The position numbers were made by a program, and so were the translations under genes. A stretch of 64,000 nucleotides of DNA. Source: Megalonaias nervosa (Eukaryota > Mollusca > Bivalvia > Unionida > Unionidae). Positions within the stretch are counted from its first letter, which is position 1. Each line of letters starts with the position of its first letter. Where the stretch lies: NCBI GenBank assembly GCA_016617855.1, contig JAECUM010004331.1, forward strand, positions 1 through 64,000. The letters are read 5' to 3'. Below are positions 47,200-57,689 of this stretch, one piece after another. Below the pieces are notes generated by a model that saw only the letters and a list, made by a program, of their open reading frames with translations, was not told where the DNA came from and ran no database searches.

Positions 47200-48700
47200 C
47201 TAGACAGAAAATCAATACATTCCCACCGCATGCTTGTTTGATAAAGTTATACTGCCCACATTCAAACTTGGACGATCATCCTGCCCTTTGTAGAATCTAT
47301 CGTTAAGAATGTATCTGTCAGATACAATTAGCGCATAAGCATAATAATTAATAGCTCCTGGAACCTGTCCAAGTGACCACATGACTTCAATGTCTGATGC
47401 TGACCTGATAGCTCATTCGCTATGCTTATTGTGGTCAAAGTGAAATATCGGATAAAGCTTTCTAAATTCTTCGATTGAAATCTGAGATCCACTGTTAGCA
47501 TGTTGATATTTTTGCATAGCTTCCATCAGATACATATTGGCTCGAGATACGTCTCATTCAGCTAGCGCTGCAGCATTGGCCGCAAAATTACATTCTGGAT
47601 ACTGCTTAGAATTTATTCTGACAAATATTCTTCATACATCTGGACTATCAAATACAGAATTGTTTTGAAGCTGACTTCCATGTCGGTTTTGTCGTTGAAA
47701 AACAATAAATACATTTCTTGGTAGCTGTTCACTTGGTGCAGTTATTATTCTCCATGTATTTTTGATCGAATTTGGAATTGCAGTTTGATAAACTTTGTTT
47801 TGCATAAAATGTATCTTTTTTGTAAATGCTGTTAAGCTCTAGTAATTTATCGATCGATGGAATGTATCCACAATGCCAATTGTGAAATTACAAACTTAGC
47901 ATCATCACCACCAGCTCGCATCAGACAATCATTCTGATCAGCTCGGTCAAGTATAAGTGTATGTTTTATACCACGAAATACCTTATTATAGTCTCTGCAA
48001 AATCTGAATATTGTGCTAAGCGGAAGCATCATTATGATCTGATGTGAATTATCTGTAAACGCTCTTTGTTTAGTGTAACTTTCATTGTATATTAGATTTT
48101 TAACAGTAGTATTATTAACAATACGATTTGCTACTGCTAACATTGCAGTTCCAGAGGCATCAGCAGCTGGTGGAGTAATTTCAAGAAAATTACAAGCTGC
48201 TATATGCGAAGTCCTTGTTTCATCCGCATTTGCAGCTGCAGCTGGTGCACCAATTCCAAAATTGACAGCATTTGCAGTAAGAAAATCTCTTACTATATTT
48301 ACTCTCTCACCAGCATCAGCTCCAGCAGCAAGTGCATTAAAACGAACAAACTCGCTTGAAACTGCATTTCCACCTTTAGTATCCTTTAACCACAGCATAT
48401 TTGTTGCAACAGATCTCGAGTAGTCATCGCTGAATGAAACTATGTTAAGAATAGTACTTGCAATTGGCAGATGCATGGAAATATCTTCTAGTGTTTGATT
48501 AGCTAGTTGATACCTGGCAGTTCTAAACAAAACTCCAACTGTTATTAACAAGTGTCATTTGTATGCCAGCAGGTACTACCGCACCAGCTTCTGTTCTTAT
48601 ACTACCTTGTACTTCAGGTACGGTTTTGGGTGGCAACTGCAGAAGACGCTCCTGTTGCAAAAGGTTTAAATGCATCTAACGCGATAGGTGCAATATTTTT
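47200..48700 (-). pseudogene. Polinton major capsid protein (double jelly-roll)
   Basis: Family role: forms the hexon-like capsomers. The longest open part is 47847-48551 (234 codons) with MLPLSTIFRFCRDYNKVFRG and KHTLILDRADQNDCLMRAG, the pattern of the Polinton hexon. Upstream, 48551-48700 gives QMTLVNNSWSFV in another frame. Downstream, 47195-47846 continues with LPRNVFIVFQRQNRHGSQ, NNSVFDSPDV, ISIEEFRKLYPIFHFD and YYAYALIVSDRY. Stops occur near 47850, 47645, 47565 and 47415. An alanine-rich segment lies around residues 75-125. Total coding length of about 500 codons fits the family. Confidence 0.85.
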
Positions 48701-48879
48701 GCAATTCTAGGTACATTTTCAATTATTTAGAAAATATCTTTCCAAAGAAACCTCCTACAATATTTCTGTGATAAATTTTTCATTGTTTCATTTTCTTATA
48801 CAAAACTGTCTGATGCAATTGACTGTGGTTAGCATAGCTGTGGTGAGCTCACTGCGAGATCAGTTAACTGTGGTGAGCA
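48701..48879. other. Capsid intergenic sequence
   Basis: Short AT-rich spacer between the two capsid genes. It contains a duplicated GTGGT(G/T)AGC(A/.)(T/G)AGCT segment at about 48827-48880. Confidence 0.4.
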
Positions 48880-49611
48880 GAGCTCACTGACCTCAAGTGC
48901 AGATAATATGTCACAATTTCATCACTGAGATTTAGAGGTCAGCCGGATTGATCAGCCTGTGTCATCATGATAGCAGATATTTGATTTTCAACACTGATAG
49001 GATAGTAAATTATTTGTCTTGGATTTACTTGGATTAGCGATCCAGGTGGTACGTCAGGAGAAAAACTGTAGATAGTTTGACTTTACTACCATGTGCTGTA
49101 TACAACCCGCTGGCAACAGAGCAGTTATTAAAATCAAATTTAAATCTGTTAAATCAATGGGTAACTCGCCAATGTATGAAAATGAAGCACTTTGTGATTC
49201 AGCAGAACTGTATTGTTTTCTGGAAAATCCTAATAATAGGCCAATGCTGTTTGTGGCACTGAAATCAACAACAAAACCGATTTTCAAAGTGATTCTGGCA
49301 CATAGTGTGTTATAGTTTGGAATGAGCTCAAAATTACCTGATGCAGATTCACCCTTAGTTGTAATTAACAACTTTATTGCTTTATTAAGATCTGTGATGT
49401 TATAAGCACCCTGTGGTATCTTGACCGAAATCCAAACCTGGTCAGCTGGCTGAACTGATTGAAATGTAAAATCGTCATTTACATTAGTTCTGATATTTGC
49501 CATAGCATGCCAAGCAGTAGCTGAAACTAGTCCTATTTCATATTGTTTATCGCTGTCAAGTTCAACTGGTGGATTATAAATAACAGAAAAGTTTGCACTG
49601 TCCACTAGCAC
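48880..49611 (-). pseudogene. Polinton minor capsid (penton-like) protein
   Basis: Family role: single jelly-roll protein at the capsid vertices. The open frame 49054-49611 (185 codons) starts MLVDSANFSVIYNPPVELDS and contains KQYEIGLVSATAWHAMANI, VKIPQGAYNITDLNKAIK and SIGLLLGFSRKQY, in the order seen in Polinton pentons. After a frame break at about 49054 it continues with VPPGSLIQVNPRQIIYYPIS and LSDEIVTYYLHLR, the usual C-terminus. One or two frame changes separate it from a full-length gene. Confidence 0.85.
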
Positions 49612-49758
49612 CGTCCACTACAGTCTGTGATGAATCAAGCAGTAATGTAGTTGACAACATTCCTATTTTATTTGATAGATAAAACTTAACTGCTAGCAGT
49701 TTGTGCTTTGCAGTTAGTGAATCAGATCGCCACGAATTTATTTGCTGTGATAAGATTG

Positions 49759-50675
49759 TTATGTAAAATATTTGTCAGATGTTAGATAATCGTTTGATCT
49801 GAGATTATTTAAAATTTCAACAATTTTGTTGTCAATTTCTGTGCTCGTAATCCCAGCTTCCTTTGATACTATTAATAACATAAGTCTGTCAACTATTTCA
49901 GCAGCCAAGATAAAGATCTTCAGACCATATGCTGTTTTCTCTTTTACTCGAAGTTCATCAAATTTTTTAGCCAAGTTTTCTAATAACACTGTTTTGTAAT
50001 TAAAACCTTTATATTTTTTTCTTATGTCTGATAATATAATATCATAAAAATCAGCAATAATACCTTCTTGGTGCATACTAAAATAATTTTGTGCATCACC
50101 ATAATTAGCAGATTCTTTAAGCTTATCAAGAGCCACTGTATTATTTTTTCTCACAGTTCCTAGTTTTTCAACATAATTATCTATCTTATTATATATAACC
50201 CATATTTTTTTTTACATCATCAACTGTCATTTTGTTCTTGCCAAAAAATTTCTCCTCAGAATCTCTTAGCTCGGTAATATCTATTGGATACACAGCTTCT
50301 CTTATTAATCTACTGATCGTTTCCTGCATCATGGTCACATATTCTTCATTACCCTTAATCTGCTCTTTAATTTTTTATAATACTGCAGCTTGTACAGCTG
50401 GATCTCCTATTCGCTCAATAATTTTCTCTGCAACAGTTTCTGCTCCTCTTCAAGAATGCCTCGTAATCCTTTCTCTGTATCTTTATAAGATCTTCTGGTG
50501 ACACTGCAGAAATATCTGGCTGTTTGCCAAGAACTGCTTCAGTTACTGGCCTAAAAAGTCTGGCAGTTTCTTCTGCCGTCTGCTGTAAACCTTGATGTTC
50601 CTAATCAACCTTCTTTTTGAAAGCTGCTCTAGTTGCAACAAATTTCTTTAGAACCTCTAATAGTTTTGCATCCAT
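49759..50675 (-). pseudogene. Conserved Polinton protein of unknown function
   Basis: Starts MDAKLLEVLKKFVATRAAFK at 50675 and runs through a stop near 50600, then EETARLFRPVTEAVL and SPEDLIKIQRKDYEAFLK, MMQETISRLIREAVYPIDIT, KFFGKNKMTVDDVKK, and ends with the open frame 49759-50154 (131 codons, predicted helical, with FKAAEIVDRLML-like heptads). Stops and shifts at about 50380-50450 and 50155-50215 break it. I do not know its function. It lies head to tail behind the ATPase fragment, typical of Polinton gene clusters. Confidence 0.55.
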
Positions 50676-50681
50676 TTTTTT

Positions 50682-50807
50682 TCAGATAAAAACCCGATCA
50701 TAGTTGAAGAGGTCATTAAGTAATAAATTCTTCAGAAAGTTAGTTTTGCCCAATCCAGTTCGTTGATGTTTGACTAATCGTTCCGTGTCAAAGTTGATTA
50801 TGCTCAT
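50682..50807 (-). pseudogene. Polinton packaging ATPase (FtsK/HerA type), N-terminal fragment
   Basis: A 41-codon frame from the ATG at 50805-50807 reads MSIINFDTERLVKHQ, then TGLGKTNFLKNLLLNDL and YDRVFI, then a stop. TGLGKT is a degenerate Walker A. The first strand before the P-loop is shortened compared with the family, and everything after the first strand-helix (Walker B, arginine finger) is gone. The next gene begins 7 bp downstream, so the bulk of the ATPase was lost by deletion. Family role: pumps the genome into the capsid. Confidence 0.7.
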
Positions 50808-50840
50808 GCTATACCAGGTATTCACAAAATTTCATCCTGT

Positions 50841-50912
50841 GGTCAAGGTTAAATTTTATCAGACGGTCAAAGTTAAATTTTATCAGGCAGTCAAAGTTAA
50901 ATTTTATCTTAA
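50841..50912 (+). promoter_or_regulatory. Three 24-bp repeats in a divergent promoter region
   Basis: GGTCAAAGTTAAATTTTATC occurs three times with 24-bp spacing (50841, 50865, 50889). The array lies between the divergent ATPase start (50807) and the fibre ATG (50920). A weaker fourth copy (TTCACAAAATTTCATCC) precedes it. The position suggests a promoter or enhancer element, but this is inference. The 24-bp period also keeps one frame open, which explains the VKVKFYQ-type ORF here. Confidence 0.6.
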
Positions 50913-51464
50913 AATAAGAATGAGCTATTACAAAAAATTTGGTATGTTAATTGACAGCTCAAAGGAAAAAGGAACTACGACCACTACGGCTGGTATAGAT
51001 TTAACAAATTATATAAAAAATCTAGGGATACAATGGCAAGCAACTTAAGTATGTCATGTCAGTGAGTGCTAGACCCTGAAACAACATACCCACCAATCAA
51101 CCCTGATAACTCATAGGCAGTAAGCCATGCCCAACTTAGTGCACTCAGCAATGGTAAGTTATCTTTATCGGGTGGAAAGATGACTGGAAAATATCAACAT
51201 GAGTAAAAGAAAAGATTGCAAATCTTGAGAATGAATACCCACCCCAATATAAATTATTCACAGGCGGTAAGCTATGCACAACTAAGTTGTCATTATCTGG
51301 TGGGACGATGACTGGTGCATTAGATATGGGTGGGAAATTAATATTTAATACCCAACTTGATAATATAACTTCGACCAATAACGATTCTCCAACAAATGTA
51401 AGGTTTGTCAAGGCGCGTTAGATATGGGATCAAATAAGATAACGACATATAACAAAACTGCTGG

Positions 51465-52399
51465 ATATTGTTACGTGTAGGCTCTTACAAAAGTAACAAA
51501 GAAAATAGTGAAGCCAACATGCTTTGTAAATTTTAACAGAATAATTTATTTCCCTAGAAAATAAGGTAAAACTACGAAAAAGGACTTACACTTTGTGAAT
51601 CTAATTCAAAAATTAATCCTAGAATTTAAAAATATAAGTCCTATCACTAAAAAGTTCTAAATGAATCAAAGTTCGAATCTCGATGAAATTCCAAGATGGA
51701 AGGCGATGACATCTTTTATGTCCTGTTCTGTGCTGTTGTGTCAACAGTTCCTTGTTGAATTTTATGAATCAAGAATAATATTCCGGCTTTAGAATTCCAA
51801 ATAATTTCCAGTAAATGTCTTTGTCCACGAATTCTGATGAAGAAGAGTATTTTCCAGAAATAAATTATTTTAAATAAAAAATTCAACTTAAACTGGTCAC
51901 AACACAAAATACCTTTGAGCTCCGAAGGTATGAAATACGACCGACTATTTCACTATAAAACTTCAGTTTTAGCCCCAGCTAAAATGTAATTCAGACCCAT
52001 GTGATCACTTAGTCTGAGCGGCACAAGAAAAACTACAAGTCAATTATCACGTACTCTAGTATAGCCTTAGCTAAAAATCAATGACTCCCACACTGGAAAT
52101 GAATTGAAAAAAAGGTTGTTTACTCAAACTAACATGCAGGCCAAGTATGACCTTGATTATGACCAATGTTTTTCACTCTGTGTTTACCAATTCTGAATCA
52201 AGGTCAGGAATTAGGTCAGCTAAAAACAGAATGCAGCAACACTACTGCGTTTTAATCAGGCTAAAAAGAACTGAACTGAATTTACTGGAAAAATGTCAAA
52301 TCCAGTGACTAAAATTATCATTACAATAACATGTAATGAAATAAAATAAAAGAGAATTTAAAACACACAAGTAATTAAATTACATATACATAACAATAT
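51465..52399. mobile_element. Solo LTR, family A, with 4-bp target duplication
   Basis: The LTR is 51469-52395 (927 bp), from TGTTACGTGTAGG to ATATACATAACA. It is bordered by ATAT at 51465-51468 and 52396-52399. It aligns with 28770-29707, including AGTCCTATCACTAAAAAGTT. It is inserted in the fibre gene of the Polinton. No internal region remains, so it is the product of LTR-LTR recombination. Confidence 0.93.
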
Positions 52400-52495
52400 G
52401 ATATTACAAATAGATCATATGTTGGCCTGAGATCACTTACTGTAACAAACAATGCTATTGATGTATCAGGTTGAGCTGCTGATGCACTTTACATT

Positions 52496-52568
52496 TAGAC
52501 CAACAAGTTGGTCTCTGCCTTTTTTTTTCTGACAGGAAAAAAAAAGTGGAGACCTACTTGTTGGTCTA
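52496..52568. repeat. 73-bp near-perfect hairpin in the fibre gene
   Basis: Arms start TAGACCAACAAGTTGGTCTC and, reverse complemented, TAGACCAACAAGTAGGTCTC. T-runs and A-runs extend the pairing to a short loop around 52533. The arm itself contains the smaller palindrome ACCAACAAGTTGGT. No clear target duplication. It could be a tiny foldback element or a replication-induced inverted duplication. Confidence 0.85.
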
Positions 52569-52814
52569 CCAACTATCTTAAAAAATTCAGTGGTATGGTA
52601 ACAGGTGCGATTGACATGGTTGATAATAAGACAACTTCTACGTACGTACCTGTATCTACATCTGATGTTACCAATAAACAGTACGTGGATAGTGTTACCA
52701 AATCACAAGTGATTGGTGGTAGTAAGAAACAAGCTAAAAATAGTGTCGGTCACATCCCACATCTTGTTGATCCTGTTAACTCTTTACCTTCTGCTGACGC
52801 ATATATGCGACCAT

Positions 52815-53122
52815 AAAAATAGCCTTGTAGCCCCAGAGACGCACATACAAGCTGCTAATCATATACTCTCTGTCCCGGCTGGTGCAAACATGCTTTTTCG
52901 GCCAAGGGTTGGGAAACCCCAGAGGCGCATATACATGTTTCATATTAAAGCTTTGCATTGGATGAAATGACAAACATCCATTCTTTTTTAAAATATTTAG
53001 CCAATAAAAACAGCTGCACCTAGCTCCTTACATAAAATGATGAAAGTATTCTATTAGTAGTTTTACAGCATATAAGCAGGAAATTCTATTGAAAATGAGG
53101 TTAATTGTATAAGCAAAACAAA
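52815..53122. other. Junction between fibre gene and second piggyBac remnant
   Basis: Contains a direct repeat, CCCCAGAGACGCACATACA at about 52832 and CCCCAGAGGCGCATATACA at about 52917. A clean TTAA plus terminal repeat for the piggyBac was not found, so its left end is unknown. Confidence 0.45.
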
Positions 53123-53492
53123 ATGGCAACATTCATGTATTCCAACGACGATTCTGACGAAATATTTGAAGCATTTGAAAGTGATGACACTGATTGTAAT
53201 CAGATTCAAGATGAAGGATCAGACATTAGTATAAGCACTGTTTTGACACCCGACATTTCAGATTTATCTGAATCTGAGGATGAAACCTGTGACAATCAAA
53301 TCTGGTTGGAACATGTGAGGCCGGTAAACATGGACAACTTTACAGCAGTTTCAGGGCCAACATTTATTTTAGAAGAAATATAATGGAGATAGATTTCTTT
53401 TTACATTTTTTTCCCAAAGAAATATTCCAGTAACTGGTAGATGAAACAAACAGATACGCCGGAAAACAAATTGGCAAGAAGCCTGATCCCAA
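53123..53492 (+). pseudogene. piggyBac transposase (second family), 5' part
   Basis: The frame 53123-53380 starts MATFMYSNDDSDEIFEAFES, acidic as usual. It contains WLEHVRPVNMDNFTAVSGPT, the W....P....F....GP motif that precedes the catalytic domain. After a stop, LVDETNRYAGKQIGKKPDP (about 53430-53490) is the ETN(R/L)YA motif. The gene is then interrupted by a 3.8 kb foldback element and resumes at 57317. Confidence 0.8.
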
Positions 53493-54260
53493 CCCGTATG
53501 AAATTTTTAGGCAGATTCTGCCTGGTGTTTAGGTGGATTCAGGGTGTATTCCGCCTAAAAACACCAAATTTCAGATGGTCTTTAGACGGACTGGGAATAC
53601 GGCTAAGGTGATAGACTGAATCCGTCTAATAGTTAAGCATACTATTTCTTATATTCCTCCTAAAGGATAACTCTTAGACGGAAAAGTTCTGCTTGTCCAG
53701 TTCATTTTCCTACTTTAAGATGGATTTTGGACTTAGACTGATTTTAGCAGAAATGTTAGGCGTAATTTTGAACTTTATCAAAAGAACTACATTAGCATAG
53801 AATCTTTGGACTTAGAAAATTTGGTGCAAGGTGGATTTTGGACTTGATCTGATGTTTAGTCTGAAAAATAAGTTTCTTTTACTTCCTATTAAAATATGCT
53901 CTACGACAATCATACCCAAGTGCAAATAATTTCAGCGAAATCAGTGAAAAATTTTTGACATTTACTCAAATGTCCTTTTTTCACTAAAATTATTATATTT
54001 TAGGAAATTTTACCAAAATTTCTGAAAATATCAGTGAAATTTTGTTATTGAAATTTCACTGACACTTTGCCAAAAATTCTGAAAATATAGTGATATTTTG
54101 TGATTGTAATATCACTGACATTTCAATAAAAATATCACTAAAATATAGCAAAATTTATTTTTTGTATCTTGTACAATTTGAATGACTTTCAGCAACATTT
54201 ATATTTCCTGTTTCTGATAGCTGTAATTTTATTGTTCATTTTGGGAACAACAACTTCTTT

Positions 54261-54541
54261 CCAAATCGTTCCGGAGGGCCCCGAGTGGCCAAGTGGTCTA
54301 AAGCGCTCTCCGTTACGGATCACTGCCATCTCACCTCTGTCTGCGTGGGTTCGAGTCTAGGATTCGGCGAATGCGGATATGTGAGAAAGCTTGCCAGTAG
54401 CTTCTCGTGGGTCGGTGGTTCTTTCCGGGGATTTCCCGGTTTCTTCCTCCACCATTAATACTGGCCGCCATGTATAGCCTATCGTGTGCTGAAAAATGTC
54501 ATTAAGCCCCACAACAACAACAACAACAACCAAATCTTTCC
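54261..54541 (+). mobile_element. tRNA-derived SINE, family 2, with CAA tail
   Basis: The SINE is 54273-54529. It has GAGTGGCCAAGTGGTCTAAA (A box), GGTTCGAGTCT (B box) with a long variable arm like tRNA-Leu/Ser, then a body with GGTCGGTGGTTCTTTCCGGG and a (CAA)n tail. The 12-bp duplications CCAAATCGTTCC (54261-54272) and CCAAATCTTTCC (54530-54541) differ at one base. The body differs from family 1. It is inside the foldback element. Confidence 0.92.
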
Positions 54542-55914
54542 TCGTTGTATTTCCTTTTAAAATTGTTGTTGTTGTATTTTTGTTTAACTTCAACTGGATT
54601 AAACTTCCCTCAAAAAAAGATTGTTTTCTTGTTTTTCATTTTAAAGCAGAATTACACGTTTCTCCTGACCTGAATCAGATTTTTCCTCTATATGGACCCT
54701 TTTTTAAATATTGTCTCTGAAACTTTTTTTTTTTATAATGCTCTATCCGGTCCCATTCCACAACGAGCTTTCTATTAAGAATTTGTTCCGTATATTATTT
54801 AACAGATGATCGCTATAAAGAGCTTTTTGATTGGTCAAAAGTTTGTACTTGCCCAATGAATCATCGTGTAACGGAAACTGATGGGAATGAGCATGCTTGC
54901 TAAACATGGCTATTCGAATTTTCGAGTGGGATACGAATTGAATAACCATTTGAAAAATGTGCGGCAATAAGAATAGCTTGAATGCAAAGTCGATGGGAAC
55001 GTAATTGGTCAATCTGTATGAAAACTGAATGCCAGGACTGGCATTTTCCTTTTTGTGCCATGAAGAGCTTAACAGTAGCGGCTAGCATGCTAAATATGAC
55101 AAGGAATTGAACCAGGACGATTTCAAGGTTTTATAATTCATAACTGATTAGCTTCCAGAATAAATGAGGGACAACGTATAGATCACTGGTGGGAATTGTT
55201 TATATTGTTGCCAGATACCCATGTAAAAAAAAAAGTGGTACCTTTGAGGAGTTTTCCTGGCCCACAAATAGAATCATCCTTCAAATTATTGTTTATATTA
55301 TCAAAATATTCTAGTTGTGTTAGAATTAAGTGTAAAATAAGAGTAATTATATCATGATAAACACTTGTCACTGCTGCTTATGGAACAAGGACTAAATCAA
55401 GAGACCACAACAAGATCATAGTTTGTACATTAATCAAAAATCAAGTCTGCAGTACAACACAGTGACATAAGGCAGGCTCCTAGCATTTCTTTTCTTAATG
55501 TCTCAAATGGATGCTTTTCTGTAATTTTGCACCATTTTCACAGTTGAATTTTTCAATGCAAGATAATATTTTACATTTTATATATGTTTATGTGCTCACA
55601 GATGCCTGTGCATATGTTCCAGGCTTGATAATTTGATTTTTAAAATCATTTAATTATTTAGTGTCTAGCCAGATTCTTCACATCATGTTGTATATACTAT
55701 ATATACTGTACATAACAGACAGAAGGCCTCAAGGTAGACTAGTTCTGTAGCTAACTGAGTTACCTTCTCTAAATAAAGTCTTTATTATTATTATTATTTT
55801 TATTATTATTATTAACTCCCATATCTCTTGCCTTGGATGTCATATAATTACAACATCTGTATAATTTCGTTTCGTGTACACTGAAATATCACCTTGATTA
55901 ATAAAGTCCTGTTT

Positions 55915-56259
55915 AATTCATATCCAGTACCTCTCTGGTGTCCTAGTGGTTTCAGCGTCCGCCTCAGATGCAGGTGGTTGTGGGTTCGATCCCCGGACGA
56001 GTCATACCAAAGACTTACCAAAATGGTACTAACAGCTGCCTCGCTTGGCGCTCAGCATTAAAAGGTTAGTGTTAGGACTGGTCGGCCAGGTGTCAGGATA
56101 ATGTGATTGGGTGGGACATCATGCTACATGTCTGCGGCATGATGCCCCAGTGCTAGACATCACTATAAACTGCCACACTGCAGACATTGTAGCAATATGA
56201 CCGAAAAAATTTTAAAGCTACGTTAAAAATCAAAATCACACACACACAATTCATATCCA
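55915..56259 (+). mobile_element. tRNA-derived SINE (family 1), full length with 12-bp duplication
   Basis: The SINE is 55927-56247, bordered by AATTCATATCCA at 55915-55926 and 56248-56259. Body and CA-rich tail match 40849-41168 closely; the tRNA-like head has a few substitutions (GGTGTCCTAGTGGTTTCAGC). It lies inside the foldback element. Confidence 0.95.
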
Positions 56260-57316
56260 TTATTTATTTGAAACCTTTTGAAATGTCTGAAAAATTCCTG
56301 AAACTTCAGTAAAATACTATATAATGATCAAAATTTTAGTGAAATCTCACCAAAGTTATAGTAAACTCTCACAAAACGAAAAGTTCGAGATCTCAGCAAA
56401 ACTTAAGTGAAAATTTTGGCCAAAATTTTAGTGAAACCTCACCAGAATTTCAGTGAAAGTTTTGGTCAAAGCTTTGTGAAATCTCACAAATATTTCAGTG
56501 AAATTTTAGTGAGGTATCGCCAAAATGTCAATGAAAGTTTTGGTCAAAATATTTGTGAAATCTCACCAAACTTGTGGTGAAATGAAAAAGACTTAAATGA
56601 TGCCATCACAGATTAGGTTTTGCATGCAAGAAAGAAAATTATTGAGAATATTTATCATTGATTCCCAATAATGTCTAAGAATCATCAGGCAGTTTAATAG
56701 AAATCTGAAGCAGATTTTTTATTGGATGATATTTATGTAGATATTTTAGGCAGCCTGTTTTTAGACAGAAACCTTAGGTGAATTTTTATTTCAGGTGGAA
56801 GTTTCAGGCAGGTTTTTTTTTTCAGGTAGAATTTTATTTCAGGTGGAAATCTTGGATTTTTTTGTTTAAGCGGAATCTTAGGACAACTGATCTGCATATT
56901 TCGTCTAAAATTCTGCCAGAAATCAACCTAATGTCTGCAAGGTGGAATAACATTTTGACATTTTCATTATTGGATGGGTTTCTGCAGGTATTTCCACCTA
57001 ATTAGGCAGAAGATAAGATTCTGCCTAGTAACAGACAGAGTAATTTGCATATTTTGAGCTATATTCCACCCTGAATCTGCCTAAAAGTGATAATAAGGGG
57101 AATCTAGGCTAAATAAGCGGAATAAACAAATTCCACTTAGTAGGTGGACTAAACAGATTCCTCCTAATAATAGACGGAGTAATTTTCATATTTTGGGCCA
57201 TATTCCACCCTGAATCCACCTAAAATTTATAAGTGGAATCCATGGCTTTAGGTGAAATCCGCTTTAAAATTCCGCCTGGAATCTGGTTAAAGTCAGGGTG
57301 GAAGTTTTCGTACGGG

Positions 57317-57415
57317 AAGTGGTCACCTACTTCGGTTGCAGAAATGAAGGCATTTCTTGGAATAAGTTTCATTTTTAGTGTAATGCAAAATTACCAATCT
57401 GCAGTAATATAGTGG
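57317..57415 (+). pseudogene. piggyBac transposase (second family), continuation
   Basis: Directly after the foldback element the frame reads KWSPTSVAEMKAFLGISFIF followed by SVMQNYQSAVI, the W.P....E..AFLGI motif that normally follows the ETNRYA segment found at 53430-53490. A stop follows at about 57411. The two halves fit across the insertion without loss, which defines the insertion point. The rest of the catalytic domain is absent. Confidence 0.82.
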
Positions 57416-57689
57416 ACACGTTGTGCAAAATAGTGGTGAGAAAAGTAGTCTAATATACATTATAAACACAAACAGATATCTTGAGGTATATTTTTTTATT
57501 ATGAATATGTGAATATAAACATTGATTCCTGAGGATTATATGTACTTGTTGGTGAAAAAGAGTGGCACAAAACATTGGTAAGTGTTTAAAATTTAATTTT
57601 TCATTAAATTACATAGTTTGCATGGGACAAGATTGATATAGAAAATGCAGACAGCATGTGCACTAACTCGAGAAGCTCTCACTCAGGCA

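Larger units (their letters stand above)
50920..52812 (+). pseudogene. Polinton fibre-like protein, N-terminal and repeat part
   Basis: Begins MSYYKKFGMLIDSSKEKGTT at 50920. Tail-fibre-type repeats follow: LSGGKMTGKYQHE (about 51160), GGTMTGALDMGGK (about 51300) with NNDSPTNVRFVK, then beyond a solo LTR TVTNNAIDVSG (about 52450), FSGMVTGAIDMVDNK (about 52583), TSDVTNKQYVDSV and GHIPHLVDPV. The (M)TGALDM...NKQYVD repeat is shared with phage tail fibres and is found in Polinton fibre genes, so a receptor-binding trimeric fibre is likely. Interrupted by the LTR 51469-52395, by the 73-bp hairpin at 52496-52568 and by several shifts. The C-terminus is at 57690-58230. Confidence 0.72.
53493..57316. 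mobile_element. Large foldback-type DNA element with degenerate terminal inverted repeats
   Basis: The left end CCCGTATGAAATTTTTAGGC and the reverse complement of the right end, CCCGTACGAAAACTTCCACC, open long (about 400-650 bp) imperfect inverted regions. These are built of short units such as TAGGTGGATTCAGGGTG.ATTCC and GACGGA.TAATTTTCATATTTTG. Inner blocks made of TTTCAGTGAAATTTT-type words (53930-54150 and 56270-56590) are also inverted to each other. Only AA repeats at both borders (53491-53492, 57317-57318). No transposase was found. It interrupts a piggyBac transposase and carries two SINEs. Confidence 0.78.

Noticed and set aside
48085..48423. 112-codon plus-strand ORF
   Set aside because: A shadow of the major capsid frame; its alanine richness mirrors the complementary codons.
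50770..51048. 92-codon ORF starting MTNRSVSKL
   Set aside because: The first 50 codons are the reverse of the ATPase start and the 24-bp repeat array. The real fibre start is the ATG at 50920.
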